From: Kiritimatiellia bacterium
GTDB taxonomy: Bacteria > Verrucomicrobiota > Kiritimatiellia > SLAD01
Length of the DNA stretch: 37,319 nt
Direction: 5' to 3'
Assembly (NCBI GenBank): GCA_007125875.1
Contig: SLCI01000114.1
Span: 1-37,319 of the forward strand
Every line of letters starts with the position of its first letter. Within the stretch, counting starts at the first letter, position 1. The notes below the pieces were generated by a model, which worked only from the letters and a program-made list of their open reading frames with translations, did not search any database and had not been told where the DNA came from. A program made the position numbers and the translations under genes. Positions 7,861 to 16,559 of this stretch are shown one piece after another.

Positions 7861-10695
7861 TCGCAAGACGTCTTTGAGATAGCGACCCGTGTGCGATTTC
7901 GGGTTCTTGGCTAACTCTTCCGGTGTACCGCATCCGACCACATGGCCGCCACCGGTGCCCCCTTCCGGCCCCAGGTCGATTAGGTAATCCGCGGTCTTGA
8001 TCACATCAAGATTGTGCTCAATCACAATCACGGTGTTGCCCGCGTCGCGCAAACGGGTCAGCACGCCCAGTAAGCGATGGATATCGGCAAAATGTAAGCC
8101 GGTGGTCGGCTCATCAAGCAGATACAGCGTGTTGCCAGTATCACGTCGACTGAGCTCGGCCGACAACTTCATGCGCTGCGCTTCGCCACCTGACAGGGTG
8201 GTGGCCGACTGGCCCAACGACAGATAACCCAAACCCACATCATCAAGACTTTTCAATTTGCGTGCGATTTTGGGAATGTGCTCAAAGAATTCCAGCGCTT
8301 CCTCGATCGTCATATCGAGCACCTCCGCGATGCTCTTGCCGTGATAATGGACTTCCAGCGTTTCCCGGTTGTAGCGTTTGCCGCCGCATTGTTCACACGT
8401 CACGTAGACATCGGGCAGAAAATGCATCTCGATCTTGATGATGCCGTCGCCCTTGCAGGCCTCGCAGCGTCCGCCCTTTACGTTGAAGCTGAAGCGGCCC
8501 GGCCCGTACCCGCGCATTTTTGCCGCGGGTAACTGCGAAAACAAATCACGGATGAGTGAAAAGGTACCGGTGTATGTCGCCGGATTACTGCGGGGCGTGC
8601 GCCCGATCGGTGACTGATCGATCACAATCACCTTGTCGACTTTTTTGAGTCCATCAATCGACTGATGCTGACCGGGACGGTCCTTGGATTTAAAGAAGTG
8701 CTGAAAGAGAGCCTTTCGCAAGATGTCATCGACCAATGTGCTCTTCCCACTACCCGACACACCGGTAACACAGACAAACAGGCCGAGCGGGAATTTGACC
8801 GTAACGTTTTGGAGATTATTCGCTGCCGCCCCTTTGATGGTAACAAAACCATTCTTCGGCTTGTTGCGTTTAGCTGGGACTTCGATTTGCTCCCGCCCAG
8901 TCAAATACTGAGCTGTCAACGATCGCTCGTTTTTCAACAAGCCATCCAACTCACCGGCATACACGACCTCTCCACCATGCACACCAGCGCGTGGTCCCAA
9001 GTCGATAATGTAGTCCGACTCTTGGATGGTCTGCTCATCATGTTCGACCACAACCACAGTGTTTCCCAAGTCCCTCAGGTTCTGCAACGTCTGCAAGAGG
9101 CGCTCATTGTCACGTTGATGCAGCCCAATACTGGGTTCATCCAGGACATACAAGACGCCCACTAGACCTGCGCCGATTTGGGTTGCGAGTCGAATTCGTT
9201 GTGCTTCGCCACCCGAAAGTGTCCCGCTTTCTCGGTCTAACGTAAGGTAGCCTAACCCCACATTGATCAGGAAACGCAGGCGCTCACGGATCTCCTTGAG
9301 AATCTCGTTAGCGATTTGGGCGTCTTGAGAGGACAACTGCAATGAATCAAAGAATTCATGCGCATCCGTGATCGACATTCGACAGACATCCACAATCGAG
9401 CGACCGCCCACATAGCAGGATAGCGACTCTGCCTTCAGACGCGCACCGTCACAGGCCTTACAATGCTGTCGACTCATATAGCCGTGCAGTCGCTGTCGCG
9501 TGAACTCGCTGTCTGTCTCCTCCAAGCGCCGCTCGAGATTGGGGATCACACCCTCAAACGGTTTTTCATAACGATGATGTGCCCCACCCCGCCAAAATCC
9601 GAATTCGATTTCCTCGTCTTCCGAGCCATACAAAAGCACCTGCTGAAACGCCTTTGGCAATTTGTTTAACGGCGTATTCATACTGACGCCGTAGTGTTTG
9701 GCGAGCGCGCGCAGCAAGCCCTTGTAGTAAATGATCAAACGACGCCCACCGCGGCGCCAGGCGTGCACCGCGCCGTCATCAAGCGAAAGAGAGGGATCGG
9801 GAATCACGAGTGATTCGTCGAACACGAGCATGGTGCCGAGCCCATGACAGACCGAACACGCGCCATATGGACTATTGAATGAGAAATGGCGCGGCGTCAG
9901 CGTGTCGAAACTCAGGCCACACGGAATACAGGCGTTCCGCTCCGAGTAGAGCGTCTCCTGCCACTCGTTTTTGCCCTTCTCGGTTAAGGCAATCAACACA
10001 CCGTCCGCCGTGTGTAAGGCGGTCTCGACCGAATCGGTGAGTCGCGACCGCACCTTTTCGTCAATCATCAGACGATCAACCACCACTTCGATCGTGTGCA
10101 CCTTCTTCTTGTCCAGTTTGGGTACGTCATCAACTTCGTAAATGCCGCCATCAACCCGAACACGCACATAGCCTTGCTTGCGCACCGAGGCCAGCACTTC
10201 TTCGTGCTCACCTTTGCGCCCTTGAACCATCGGCGCCAACAACATCAGGCGGGTTTTGGCCGGCAGACGAAGCAATTGATCAACGATTTCTTCGGCGCTT
10301 TGGCGCGTGATTGCTTGACCGCATTTGGGGCAATGTGCCTGACCGATATTGGCATACAGCAGACGCAGGTAGTCGTGAATCTCAGTCGTCGTTGCGACGA
10401 TTGAGCGCGGATTCGACCCGGCCATCCGTTGCTCGATCGAAATCGCGGGAGAGAGCCCCTCGATGTAATCCACATCGGGTTTCTGCATCTGATCCAGAAA
10501 CTGTCGGGCATAAGCCGAAAGACTCTCTACGTATTTGCGTTGCCCTTCGGCGTACAGCGTATCAAAGGCCAAGGAAGATTTGCCCGATCCGCTCAGGCCG
10601 GTAATCGTAGTCAATCGGTTGCGTGGAATCTCAACCGATATGTTCTTGAGGTTGTGTTCCCGAGCGCCTGCAACGACAATCCATTCCGTACTCAT
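7855..10695 (-). CDS. uvrA: UvrABC excision nuclease subunit A
   Basis: Damage-recognition ATPase of nucleotide excision repair; an A2 dimer loads UvrB at lesions. The 946 residues match the family length. There are two ABC modules: Walker A GLSGSGKS at 33-40 and GVSGSGKS in the second half, with the two ABC signatures [11 protein letters not shown] and [11 protein letters not shown]. Zinc-binding cysteine pairs are visible as CPKCG, CIPCG/CSVCHG and [17 protein letters not shown]. The ATG overlaps the stop of the upstream HD-domain gene as ATGA, so UvrA is probably translated together with it. Nothing in the protein is unusual. Confidence 0.98.
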   Translation of the reverse strand: MSTEWIVVAGAREHNLKNISVEIPRNRLTTITGLSGSGKSSLAFDTLYAEGQRKYVESLSAYARQFLDQMQKPDVDYIEGLSPAISIEQRMAGSNPRSIVATTTEIHDYLRLLYANIGQAHCPKCGQAITRQSAEEIVDQLLRLPAKTRLMLLAPMVQGRKGEHEEVLASVRKQGYVRVRVDGGIYEVDDVPKLDKKKVHTIEVVVDRLMIDEKVRSRLTDSVETALHTADGVLIALTEKGKNEWQETLYSERNACIPCGLSFDTLTPRHFSFNSPYGACSVCHGLGTMLVFDESLVIPDPSLSLDDGAVHAWRRGGRRLIIYYKGLLRALAKHYGVSMNTPLNKLPKAFQQVLLYGSEDEEIEFGFWRGGAHHRYEKPFEGVIPNLERRLEETDSEFTRQRLHGYMSRQHCKACDGARLKAESLSCYVGGRSIVDVCRMSITDAHEFFDSLQLSSQDAQIANEILKEIRERLRFLINVGLGYLTLDRESGTLSGGEAQRIRLATQIGAGLVGVLYVLDEPSIGLHQRDNERLLQTLQNLRDLGNTVVVVEHDEQTIQESDYIIDLGPRAGVHGGEVVYAGELDGLLKNERSLTAQYLTGREQIEVPAKRNKPKNGFVTIKGAAANNLQNVTVKFPLGLFVCVTGVSGSGKSTLVDDILRKALFQHFFKSKDRPGQHQSIDGLKKVDKVIVIDQSPIGRTPRSNPATYTGTFSLIRDLFSQLPAAKMRGYGPGRFSFNVKGGRCEACKGDGIIKIEMHFLPDVYVTCEQCGGKRYNRETLEVHYHGKSIAEVLDMTIEEALEFFEHIPKIARKLKSLDDVGLGYLSLGQSATTLSGGEAQRMKLSAELSRRDTGNTLYLLDEPTTGLHFADIHRLLGVLTRLRDAGNTVIVIEHNLDVIKTADYLIDLGPEGGTGGGHVVGCGTPEELAKNPKSHTGRYLKDVLRR

Positions 10696-11468
10696 AAACG
10701 ATATTCAGTCATCAATCGCTTCTCGGTTTCGCCTTCAACAATGGCAGCCCGGACTTCGACAAAAGGAACCAAGGAAGAATTGTGCAACTTTTTACGCAAA
10801 AGATTATCCATTTGGAAAATACCGGCGGAGTTATGCAACTCGACATCAATCCGTACAGGACGCTCTTCCCCCTTTTTGATATTCACGGCTTTCACCGCCA
10901 ACGCGGATACAGAGTGAATATTAACTTGGCCGGAATCAAAGGGAATCCGCGAGCGCCCTTCCGTCATATCCAAGGCATCGCCCAGCTTTACGCAACCTGC
11001 TTCAATCGTCAGACAACGCTGATCGGAATTATGCGCAATAATGGCATGCAGCACTTCAGCGACCATCGCCGTCAATTGCGGTTCAGGGTAAATGGAGGCT
11101 AGCAATTGCCGCGCCTTCGGATAGGCAATGATCAAACTGTAGCGTTCATGGTCATCGCGATGAATGGATATACCGACATCATGCAATGCGGAAGCCAATA
11201 CCACGATCACTTCGGCATCCTCCGTCGTCAAGCCGTGATCTTTCACCGCACTGGGAGTGACACCGCCGGAAATCAGCAACCGCAACACGCGCAGTGCCGC
11301 GTTCGTGATAATCCGAATGTGTACTTCGCCGTGATCGCTGATACCAAAACGATCCACAGCATTTACATTCGCGGATTTCCACAGTTGATTCAGCTCTGCA
11401 TCGGAATCAATCAATTCAAGTAATCGTTTGAGCTTGTCGTTATCCTTTACGGGAACTTTTAAAGACAT
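10692..11468 (-). CDS. HD-domain metal-dependent phosphohydrolase, substrate unknown
   Basis: A 258-residue protein with an HD-type metal site: DHGEVH (H46, H50), ALHDVG (H96-D97), HAIIAH (H141, H146) and KLGDALD (D164). The N-terminal ~40 residues are helical and charged. The C-terminal ~80 residues ([20 protein letters not shown], later [18 protein letters not shown]) look like a separate beta-rich module that could sense or bind a ligand. HD proteins of this kind hydrolyse nucleotide or cyclic-nucleotide phosphates; the substrate is not evident. The ATG at 11468 has GAGGA 7 bases upstream, so the longer start at 11489 is rejected. It lies 24 bases after the RG-rich protein gene and overlaps uvrA by ATGA, giving a three-gene unit. 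Confidence 0.85.
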   Translation of the reverse strand: MSLKVPVKDNDKLKRLLELIDSDAELNQLWKSANVNAVDRFGISDHGEVHIRIITNAALRVLRLLISGGVTPSAVKDHGLTTEDAEVIVVLASALHDVGISIHRDDHERYSLIIAYPKARQLLASIYPEPQLTAMVAEVLHAIIAHNSDQRCLTIEAGCVKLGDALDMTEGRSRIPFDSGQVNIHSVSALAVKAVNIKKGEERPVRIDVELHNSAGIFQMDNLLRKKLHNSSLVPFVEVRAAIVEGETEKRLMTEYRL

Positions 11469-11492
11469 AATACCATCCTCAATAATCAATCA

Positions 11493-12929
11493 TCACGTCG
11501 GTGTATCTTTCGGAACGGCCAACGTACCATTATGGAACTCAATCACATGGCCTTTCTCAAGCAGCCAAGTGAGCGGTTGCAAGACCTCCCCCATCTGTTC
11601 AGGATGCTCACTGGTACCGGGCCGAATACCCTCCAATAACTCGGTCCGGCGACAACCGGGATGCGCTTTCAGCCAGATCAGGATTTCGCGAATCACCTCA
11701 ATTACGCGACTCGGATCAACGGGCTTTGGTTCTACGGCTGTCACGAAGAAAGAGCCGTCCGTTGTTTCGAACAAATGCAGCCCCATACGTCGAAATGCCC
11801 CTTTTAGGGCACGGACCAGGGTGACAGGGAAACGTTGTTCTCGCTGCCATGCAGCACGTAGAACACGAATGAAACGCTGATCGGACAAATCGCGACTGTT
11901 TTTACCCGAAATCACGCTACGATGAACGACTTTCACATTACGAGAAACGACCTGCTCAGCGACGTAGGCGCGCGCTGCAGCCAAGTCTATTGGCTCCGCG
12001 GGCTCTTCCGATTCTTCATTTTTCAAACGGTACACGGTATCTTGCCGACACTCGGTCTTCCATTGTTCCACCAGCTCCGGATCACGAATGGTTTCGATCT
12101 CCCGTCGATAAGCGTCAATCTGTATGTGGGGAAAACGGGTGCGATGCAGCTCGTCTAGCTTCTCATTGTAGCCGTGATAATTTGGTGGGCCCAACAACAC
12201 ACCACTCAGTCGGCAGCGCGCCACGCAGACGAAATTACCGGCTGGCGGCTCTTTCTCGACCGTCTCAGCATCGAATAGCTGGTTCAATGCTTCTTGAGCA
12301 ACGGCTTGCTCGGCCGCTCCGCGCGACGTGAACACATGTCCCGAAAGCCTCGATTCGTACCACTCCAAGACATAGACTCCACCGGTCTTTTTATTCGCCT
12401 CAATCTTCACCAGATGCCACTCCGGCTTGTTAAGAAACATGTGAGCCAATTCAGGCAATGGGAACGCATGTTTGGCTGCACGGATGTCGCTCGCCATTGT
12501 GGCTAACCGGTCTTGTTCCGGCAGGAACGCCACTTGCACGGGTAAAGGTGGTTCAGGCTTTCTGTGCGGTGGCCGGCCACCGCGATCTTGTGGTCGCCCA
12601 TCGTGTCGCGGCCCGCGATTCTGACGATCGGCAGTACGCGCATCGCCCCCGCGCCCTTCCGGACGGCGCTGTCCAGCACGCTGCGGCTGACGATCACCCG
12701 GCGATCTGCGCTCCCGGCGATCTCGACGATCCGCACCCCCAGGGCGACGATCGAAACGTCCCTGCTTTCGGCCCCGACGTTCGCTTGTTTCGCCGCTAAA
12801 ATCACCGTACGGATCCTTGGCCGGCGGTTTCCGTGCCCAAGCAGGAACGAAATTTAAATCCAGCACCAGCGAGGATACGCCAGGCTCACGCGGTCCACCG
12901 GACTGCTCTTTTTTATCTTCGTTCTGCAT
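11493..12929 (-). CDS. RG-rich disordered N-terminus plus winged-helix protein, function unknown
   Basis: A 478-residue protein of no family I can name. Residues ~48-125 are a disordered, Arg/Gly/Asp-rich tract (RFDRRPGGADRRDRRERR and similar), typical of RNA- or DNA-binding tails. Residues ~130-310 form a folded region with KPEWHLVKIEANKKTGGVYV and CRLSGVLLGPPNYHGYNEKL, plus repeated aromatic and His residues. Residues ~315-400 form another alpha/beta segment. Residues ~405-470 look like a winged helix (IREILIWLKAHPGCRRTELLE, then PLTWLLEKGHVIEFHNGTL). The composition suggests a nucleic-acid-associated protein. It heads a unit with an HD hydrolase and uvrA, and faces a divergent 577-residue gene across 112 bases. 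Confidence 0.8.
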   Translation of the reverse strand: MQNEDKKEQSGGPREPGVSSLVLDLNFVPAWARKPPAKDPYGDFSGETSERRGRKQGRFDRRPGGADRRDRRERRSPGDRQPQRAGQRRPEGRGGDARTADRQNRGPRHDGRPQDRGGRPPHRKPEPPLPVQVAFLPEQDRLATMASDIRAAKHAFPLPELAHMFLNKPEWHLVKIEANKKTGGVYVLEWYESRLSGHVFTSRGAAEQAVAQEALNQLFDAETVEKEPPAGNFVCVARCRLSGVLLGPPNYHGYNEKLDELHRTRFPHIQIDAYRREIETIRDPELVEQWKTECRQDTVYRLKNEESEEPAEPIDLAAARAYVAEQVVSRNVKVVHRSVISGKNSRDLSDQRFIRVLRAAWQREQRFPVTLVRALKGAFRRMGLHLFETTDGSFFVTAVEPKPVDPSRVIEVIREILIWLKAHPGCRRTELLEGIRPGTSEHPEQMGEVLQPLTWLLEKGHVIEFHNGTLAVPKDTPT

Positions 12930-12976
12930 AAGACACTCGTATTCTTCCTGTTTGGTCTGCTGGAGATTTGGTGTAC

Positions 12977-12982
12977 TATAAT
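12977..12982 (+). promoter_or_regulatory. Consensus -10 box upstream of the 577-residue gene
   Basis: A perfect TATAAT lies 59 bases before the ATG at 13042, in the 112-base divergent region. The -35 region is weak (TTGGTC at 12952 with a 19-base spacer). It is the best promoter candidate in this gap. Confidence 0.45.
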
Positions 12983-13041
12983 CGACTCAGACAACAGATT
13001 GCACGCGATATCTACGTCGCACAGAATGGAACAAGCTAACG

Positions 13042-14775
13042 ATGAATAAAGCCGACTCACAGGCTCCGCAAGAAGCCGAGAAATACTCTTCAGCCATCAC
13101 GCTCTCCGATATGGAGATTTTCATCTTTCCTGAGCTGCTCTACAGCCTTTTGCTGGCCAACATCATGTCACCCCGCATCTGGGCTTGGCGCAGTCATCCA
13201 TGGTTTGATGGCCTCGAAAAGATGAATCCGTACCGTCGCATTCTGCGACTCAAGCAGTTCATCATGGACCAGTACGAGTTCAACCTTGATCTCGACACGT
13301 GGGGCTTAACCGACAAAGAGCGTGAGCTAGCACGTTTTCGCGGCATCGTGGACGAAGATACGCTACGTCAAAGTAATGCGCTGTTCGGTTACGAGGGCGA
13401 TAAGTATTATTTTGATATCGATATCCGCCGCCATTTCGGACTCGATAAGTACACCTCGGACATTATCCCCTACTGGAAGACCGAAACGATCGAAGCGATG
13501 GATGCCTTCCAGTTTCGAGAAGGCTATCGGCAAGGCGCGGGAGAATGCGTCTCACTTTCGACCTTGTATGCGGCCGCCCTCTTCGTCGTGGCAGGCATTC
13601 CACTAGAAGACATTTATCTGATTGCTACGCCGCTTCACTCACAGAACTTCGTGGATGTTAAAGAAGGGATTCTGACCAACAACCGTCGCATCGTCACCAA
13701 GAACATGTGGTTCAATGGCACCGAGCTTACATATAAAGCGCAGCGTGCGATCCGAAATGAGCAAATTACAATTGTGGCACATAACAGTGGCTACATCCAT
13801 TCGGTCTATCCCGAAGCCTCTATTGCCCCCGACGCATACAAGCAATTTCAACAGCGTCTGAATGCGTTTCTCGTAACGGAAATTAACGCTGAAATCATGG
13901 CCAACTTCTTGCGGCAGGAGAGCCAGTTGCAAAGCTGCTTCCAAGTGATGGGCCAATGCCATGGCAAGACTCGATATATTCCGGCCGAGCGCCTTTATGC
14001 CTATGAGCACAATAGTCCCTACCGAGTCAGCGATCATACGCGTGACAAGCTCATCTGCGAGATTGACGAGGACGAATTCTATCCTGACCCCATACCGGGC
14101 CGGGTCGCCATGCATATGTTCGAGGACTTCTTCAAGAAAAACAAAATTAATTTATCTAAGCCTGAAGATCTTGAACGGTTACGCTCCCAATTCGTCTGCA
14201 ATAATTCGCATAGCGATGAGATTTTGGAAAAATTGATCGATTTTTGCAGGATCGCGCCCAGATATCCGGATGCGGAGACGGCCAAGACATTCGTCACACG
14301 CCCACACATCGCGTTGACTCCCGACCTGGATCGACACGAAGTCATCGACTATCTGGAGTCCATTCGCTCTTCGCATCCGATCGCCGATTTAGCGTTCTAC
14401 GCCTATCGTGATATGAATCGCTGCGACTGGGGCCCTTTCCTGAAGGCCGCGCTAGAGCGTAACCCTGTTTGTATCGAGAGCACACAATCGCTCGATGATA
14501 AGGCAGTGATTGATCGGCTTACACAACTGGAAGAGCATTCGATTTATGATGGGCCGCGTCTCGCGCAACCTGACGAGGTGTGGAATTTTCAGCGCGGTGA
14601 TGGATTGGAGAAAGCATTGACACTGGCGACCATTTGGAAGAGCCGGCATCCGAACGACATCATTATTTTGAATGTATCGAATGACGTGGCCTCGTTGAAG
14701 TACGGCCATCAAGAGTCCACCTGGCCGACCAGCAAAGAACTGACGTACGAGGCCGTGTTGACCGGTGATGCATAA
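13042..14775 (+). CDS. Large protein with transglutaminase-like Cys/His core, function unknown
   Basis: A 577-residue cytoplasmic-looking protein without a signal peptide or membrane helix. The central segment GECVSLSTLYAAALFVVAGIP (Cys169) followed by TPLHSQNF (His199) has the spacing and surroundings of bacterial transglutaminase-like/papain-fold enzymes, where a Cys sits at the start of an Ala/Leu-rich helix ending in GIP. The third catalytic residue (Asp or Asn) is not obvious; N220 or N225 are candidates. The C-terminal region contains LAQPDEVWNFQRGDGLEKAL, which looks like a second conserved motif. I cannot name the family. It is a single-gene unit with only a weak ribosome site, divergent from the RG-rich protein gene and followed by repeats. 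Confidence 0.75.
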   Translation: MNKADSQAPQEAEKYSSAITLSDMEIFIFPELLYSLLLANIMSPRIWAWRSHPWFDGLEKMNPYRRILRLKQFIMDQYEFNLDLDTWGLTDKERELARFRGIVDEDTLRQSNALFGYEGDKYYFDIDIRRHFGLDKYTSDIIPYWKTETIEAMDAFQFREGYRQGAGECVSLSTLYAAALFVVAGIPLEDIYLIATPLHSQNFVDVKEGILTNNRRIVTKNMWFNGTELTYKAQRAIRNEQITIVAHNSGYIHSVYPEASIAPDAYKQFQQRLNAFLVTEINAEIMANFLRQESQLQSCFQVMGQCHGKTRYIPAERLYAYEHNSPYRVSDHTRDKLICEIDEDEFYPDPIPGRVAMHMFEDFFKKNKINLSKPEDLERLRSQFVCNNSHSDEILEKLIDFCRIAPRYPDAETAKTFVTRPHIALTPDLDRHEVIDYLESIRSSHPIADLAFYAYRDMNRCDWGPFLKAALERNPVCIESTQSLDDKAVIDRLTQLEEHSIYDGPRLAQPDEVWNFQRGDGLEKALTLATIWKSRHPNDIIILNVSNDVASLKYGHQESTWPTSKELTYEAVLTGDA

Positions 14776-15222
14776 GATCGGCTTCCACTGCTTTTCGGTC
14801 CATTCTCCTCCGACATGACGGAGCACGTCCCTCCGCAATGCTTCTGCAGTAACTGGCTTTGCTTAAGGTGTACCGGAGGGGCAACCTTCCTAGGCTGTCT
14901 CAAAACCAGCTCGTCCCACCTCACAATAGTTAAGTCGCGTCCCAGTGTGGTAGGGCGAATCCTCTGGATGAGCCGTGAGCATGATCCGAGCGTGGGCAGA
15001 TTCTGGTCTTGCACCTACTCCAGCGGCTCGGCGAGACCCGCCGGAGGACGGGCAGGCAGCCTCGCCTTACCGCTGTTTCATGGTATAGGTGAAGCGCACT
15101 CCAAAATCCAGGATGAGCCGGGGTTGTGAGACCCCCTCTTCCGCCTCCGCCAAGGCTACGGCGGATAGGCTGTGTTGCCCTGAGAATGTACAGAATCATT
15201 AAAGCAACTGGGATGAGAGCCA
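14776..15222. other. 447-bp gene-free, repeat-rich intergenic region
   Basis: Lies between the convergent 577-residue gene and ruvC. In order it holds: a small hairpin CTCCG-acatga-CGGAG (14808-14823), a MITE-like element (14892-15071, listed separately), a block reading CGCACTCCAAAATCCAGG (15095-15112), and two stem-loops, GGGGT-tgtgag-ACCCC (15120-15135) and TCCGCC-aaggctac-GGCGGA (15146-15165). Open frames here are Arg/Pro/Gly-rich and fragmentary, and none has a ribosome site. Confidence 0.7.
14892..15071 (+). repeat. MITE-like element, copy A
   Basis: A core of 123 bp (14949-15071) has imperfect 10-bp terminal inverted repeats, GGTAGGGCGA at the left and TCGCCTTACC at the right. It is the inverted counterpart of copy B at 19319-19497. 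Two blocks are identical between copies: 39 bases (14948-14986) and 49 bases (15018-15066). The similarity extends left to AGGCTGTCTCAAAACCA (14892-14908), which copy B also has. There is no coding capacity. The structure fits a small non-autonomous element or REP-like repeat mobilised by a transposase elsewhere. Confidence 0.8.
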
Positions 15223-15726
15223 CTATAGTTTTTTTGCCTTCGCAAGTCCCAGTCGGCTTTGATGCAAATGGCTGATCGCCAAGGCCAGTGCATCGGCGGC
15301 GTCGTCGGGTGGCTCTTCGTCGAGCGATAGCAACACCTTGATCATGCGTGCAATTTGTTCCTTGTGGGCATTGCCATTGCCCACCACGGCCTGCTTCACG
15401 GATCTGGGGGAATACTCAAAGATTTCAAGCTTGTGCAAAGCGCATACGGCCAGCACAACTCCGCGCGCTTGCCCTAAGGTCACAGCGGTACGAACATTTT
15501 TGCTGAAAAAGATCCCTTCAATCGCAACGACATCGGGTTTATCCCGCAGGATAAATTGCTCCATCTCGCGGTATAGATGCGCCAACGATTCACTGTGCGA
15601 GCGCGAAGCAGGGTTCCGGATTCGATCCCAGCTAATACACTGGTAGGAAGAGCCGCGGGCTTCGACCACACCTACGCCGGAAGATCGTAGCGACGTATCA
15701 ACGCCCAATACGCGTTGATCAGGCAT
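15223..15726 (-). CDS. ruvC: Crossover junction endodeoxyribonuclease RuvC
   Basis: Resolves Holliday junctions with RuvAB. The four acidic catalytic residues are in place: D10 in LGVDTS, E70 in VAIEGIFF, and D142 and D145 in DDAADALA. The 167 residues match the family (~170). The ATG at 15726 is used because AAAGGACGAGG precedes it; the longer frame from 15741 lacks this. It overlaps the end of yebC by 8 bases, so the two are likely co-translated. yebC next to ruvC is a common bacterial arrangement. ruvA and ruvB are not in the window. Confidence 0.95.
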   Translation of the reverse strand: MPDQRVLGVDTSLRSSGVGVVEARGSSYQCISWDRIRNPASRSHSESLAHLYREMEQFILRDKPDVVAIEGIFFSKNVRTAVTLGQARGVVLAVCALHKLEIFEYSPRSVKQAVVGNGNAHKEQIARMIKVLLSLDEEPPDDAADALALAISHLHQSRLGLAKAKKL

Positions 15727-16483
15727 CCTCGTCCTTTTCAATCGCCTCTAAGAGCTCATCGGAGATATCAAAATTTGAGTAGACGTTCTGAACATCATCC
15801 AAATCTTCGAGCATTTCGACAAAGCGCAGCAAGGCCTTCGCTTGCGCCAAATCCGTAACGGGCATGTAACTCTCCGGCAGTAGCGTGAGATCGGAATTTT
15901 GCACCGGGATCTCTTTCGACTCCAGCGCCCCTAACACTTCGGTGTAGGCTGAAGGATCCGTGATGATCTGGAAATAGTCGCCCTCGTTGGTCAACTCTTC
16001 TGCACCGCTTTCGAGGGCAAGTTCCAGCAGCTCATCCTCCTTCGCCGCCTCGGTCGAGACTTCGATCAAGCCCTTGCGATTAAAGGTACGCGTCACACTG
16101 CCCTGTCCAGCGAGGCTGCCGTTATTTTTTGTGAATGCATGCCGGATGTCAGCGGCTGAACGATTCCGGTTATCGGTTAAAGCTTGAGCAATAATGGCGA
16201 TGCCGCCAGCGGCATAGCCCTCATACATGATCTCCTCCATTTGCTCGCCTTCGAGCTCACCGGTGCCCTTCTTGATCGCCCGATCGATATTGTCTGCCGG
16301 CATGTTTACAGATCGAGCCTTCTGCACGAGCGTGCGCAAGGTGATGTTAGCGGCCGGATCACCACCGCCTTGACGCGCGGCAACGGTCATTTCCTTGGCG
16401 ATCTTGCTGAATACCTTACCGCGCTTTGCGTCCGCAGCCGCCTTCTTGTGCTTAATCGTTGACCATTTGCTATGTCCACTCAT
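15719..16483 (-). CDS. yebC: YebC/PmpR family protein (TACO1 type)
   Basis: A 254-residue protein opening with the family hallmark SGHSKWSTIKHKKAAADAKRG, then KIAKEMTVAARQGGGDPAAN and MPADNIDRAIKKGTGE. The family was annotated as a transcription regulator, and some members act on the ribosome to help translate polyproline-like stretches; which role applies here is not known. A GAGAGG ribosome site precedes the ATG. It lies 76 bases after the EF-G-like gene and overlaps ruvC. Its position directly after a translation GTPase fits a translational role, but that is inference. Confidence 0.95.
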   Translation of the reverse strand: MSGHSKWSTIKHKKAAADAKRGKVFSKIAKEMTVAARQGGGDPAANITLRTLVQKARSVNMPADNIDRAIKKGTGELEGEQMEEIMYEGYAAGGIAIIAQALTDNRNRSAADIRHAFTKNNGSLAGQGSVTRTFNRKGLIEVSTEAAKEDELLELALESGAEELTNEGDYFQIITDPSAYTEVLGALESKEIPVQNSDLTLLPESYMPVTDLAQAKALLRFVEMLEDLDDVQNVYSNFDISDELLEAIEKDEDA

Positions 16484-16559
16484 ATCCGACCTCTCTATCC
16501 CAGCAAGAGTCGAGGCAGATCGTACTGACCTGCCTCGCTCAGCGAATCATTGGATGTTC

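Noticed and set aside
8665-9165. 166-codon frame antisense to uvrA
   Set aside because: Shadow of the uvrA coding sequence, which is complete and conserved.
10429-10917. 162-codon plus-strand frame at the HD/uvrA junction
   Set aside because: Antisense to two well-supported genes; no features of its own.
14892-15071. Full insertion sequence
   Set aside because: No transposase reading frame fits within or next to either copy.
15067-15135. Remnant of a beta-barrel gene (frame ending FGVRFTYTMKQR)
   Set aside because: The short peptide looks barrel-like, but it lies wholly inside repeat sequence, its stop codon comes from the MITE terminal repeat, and no upstream gene body exists.
14930-15223. 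97-codon minus-strand frame downstream of ruvC
   Set aside because: It reads through the MITE-like repeat and its hairpins; the matching repeat at 19.3-19.5 kb gives the same kind of peptide, so it is a repeat translation and not a protein.
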